A stretch of DNA of 5,749 nt from NCBI RefSeq assembly GCF_051961875.1, contig NZ_JBQCCV010000076.1:1-5749 (forward strand), read 5' to 3'. The DNA is from Intrasporangium_A sp051961875. GTDB lineage: Bacteria > Actinomycetota > Actinomycetes > Actinomycetales > Dermatophilaceae. The first letter of the stretch is position 1. Each line of letters starts with the position of its first letter. The translations under genes were made by a program, and so were the position numbers. A model generated the notes under the pieces. It was not told the origin of the DNA. It saw only the letters and a list, made by a program, of their open reading frames with translations, and searched no databases. Shown here piece by piece: positions 5,581 through 5,749 of the stretch.

Positions 5581-5749
5581 GCCGGCCGGGACGACGGGGT
5601 CGCCGCCCGAGCAGCCCCCGACGCCCGAACCGGACGCGGACCGGCGCTCGCGGTGGCAGCGCTTCCGTGACGGGCTTCCCCAGGTCCGGCCGCTGTCCCG
5701 GTGGACCCTGCTGGCCAAGCTGGTCGCCGCGACGCTCGCCCTCATCACC
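5558..5749 (+). CDS. Sensor histidine kinase, N-terminal part
   Basis: Only the first 64 residues are in the window; the frame is open to the right edge. ATG at 5558 is the start: the same frame has a TGA at 5531-5533, and no other start codon lies between. The gene overlaps the regulator by 23 bp, which implies translational coupling and a shared transcript. Residues 1-45 are a polar, Pro-rich head (PPEQPPTPEPDADRR), followed by PLSRWTLLAKLVAATLALI at about 46-64, which begins the first membrane helix. This short Arg-flanked lead into the first helix is typical of actinobacterial HAMP-type kinases paired with OmpR regulators. The catalytic domains are outside the window, so the identity rests on this start and on gene order. 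A GGGG at 5546-5549, eight bases upstream, could act as a weak ribosome-binding site. Confidence 0.8.
   Translation, partial: MSSSLLFEPAGTTGSPPEQPPTPEPDADRRSRWQRFRDGLPQVRPLSRWTLLAKLVAATLALIT

Noticed and set aside
4894..5748. A 284-codon minus-strand open frame opposite the response regulator
   Set aside because: It is the reverse complement of a clear two-domain response regulator and shows only low-complexity charged sequence.

Overview
The base composition is very high in G+C and codon third positions are almost all G or C. The gene families and the weak or absent Shine-Dalgarno sequences also fit a high-GC actinobacterium. A member of the Micrococcales, perhaps near Intrasporangiaceae, is my guess; no rRNA or other marker in the window proves it.

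Layout from left to right: (1) the 3' end of a + strand membrane transporter gene of the TehA/SLAC1 (TDT) family, 1-501. (2) A hairpin at 517-546 between converging genes. (3) A run of four minus-strand genes: a split-barrel flavin/F420-type PNPOx-family protein (569-1024), a 720-residue SNF2-type helicase/ATPase (1138-3300), a VIT1/CCC1-type Fe/Mn transporter (3456-4196) and a small single-pass membrane protein with a Gln/Asn/Gly-rich heptapeptide repeat (4264-4704). (4) A 141-bp divergent intergenic region with 11-bp phased CTG-type direct repeats. (5) A + strand two-component system: an OmpR-type response regulator (4846-5580) overlapping by 23 bp the start of a sensor histidine kinase that runs off the window (5558 onward).

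Most of the window is ordinary chromosomal housekeeping or stress content. The minus-strand genes look separately controlled rather than a tight operon. The PNPOx gene has its own AT-rich operator-like dyad, the helicase gene ends in its own hairpin, and a small dyad lies just upstream of the VIT start. The part most worth attention is the right end: the response regulator is divergent from the repeat-rich membrane protein, and the phased repeats between them look like an OmpR-family operator. This suggests, but does not prove, that the small envelope protein is a target of the two-component system. I see no mobile element, CRISPR array, tRNA or rRNA, and no clear new multi-gene system.
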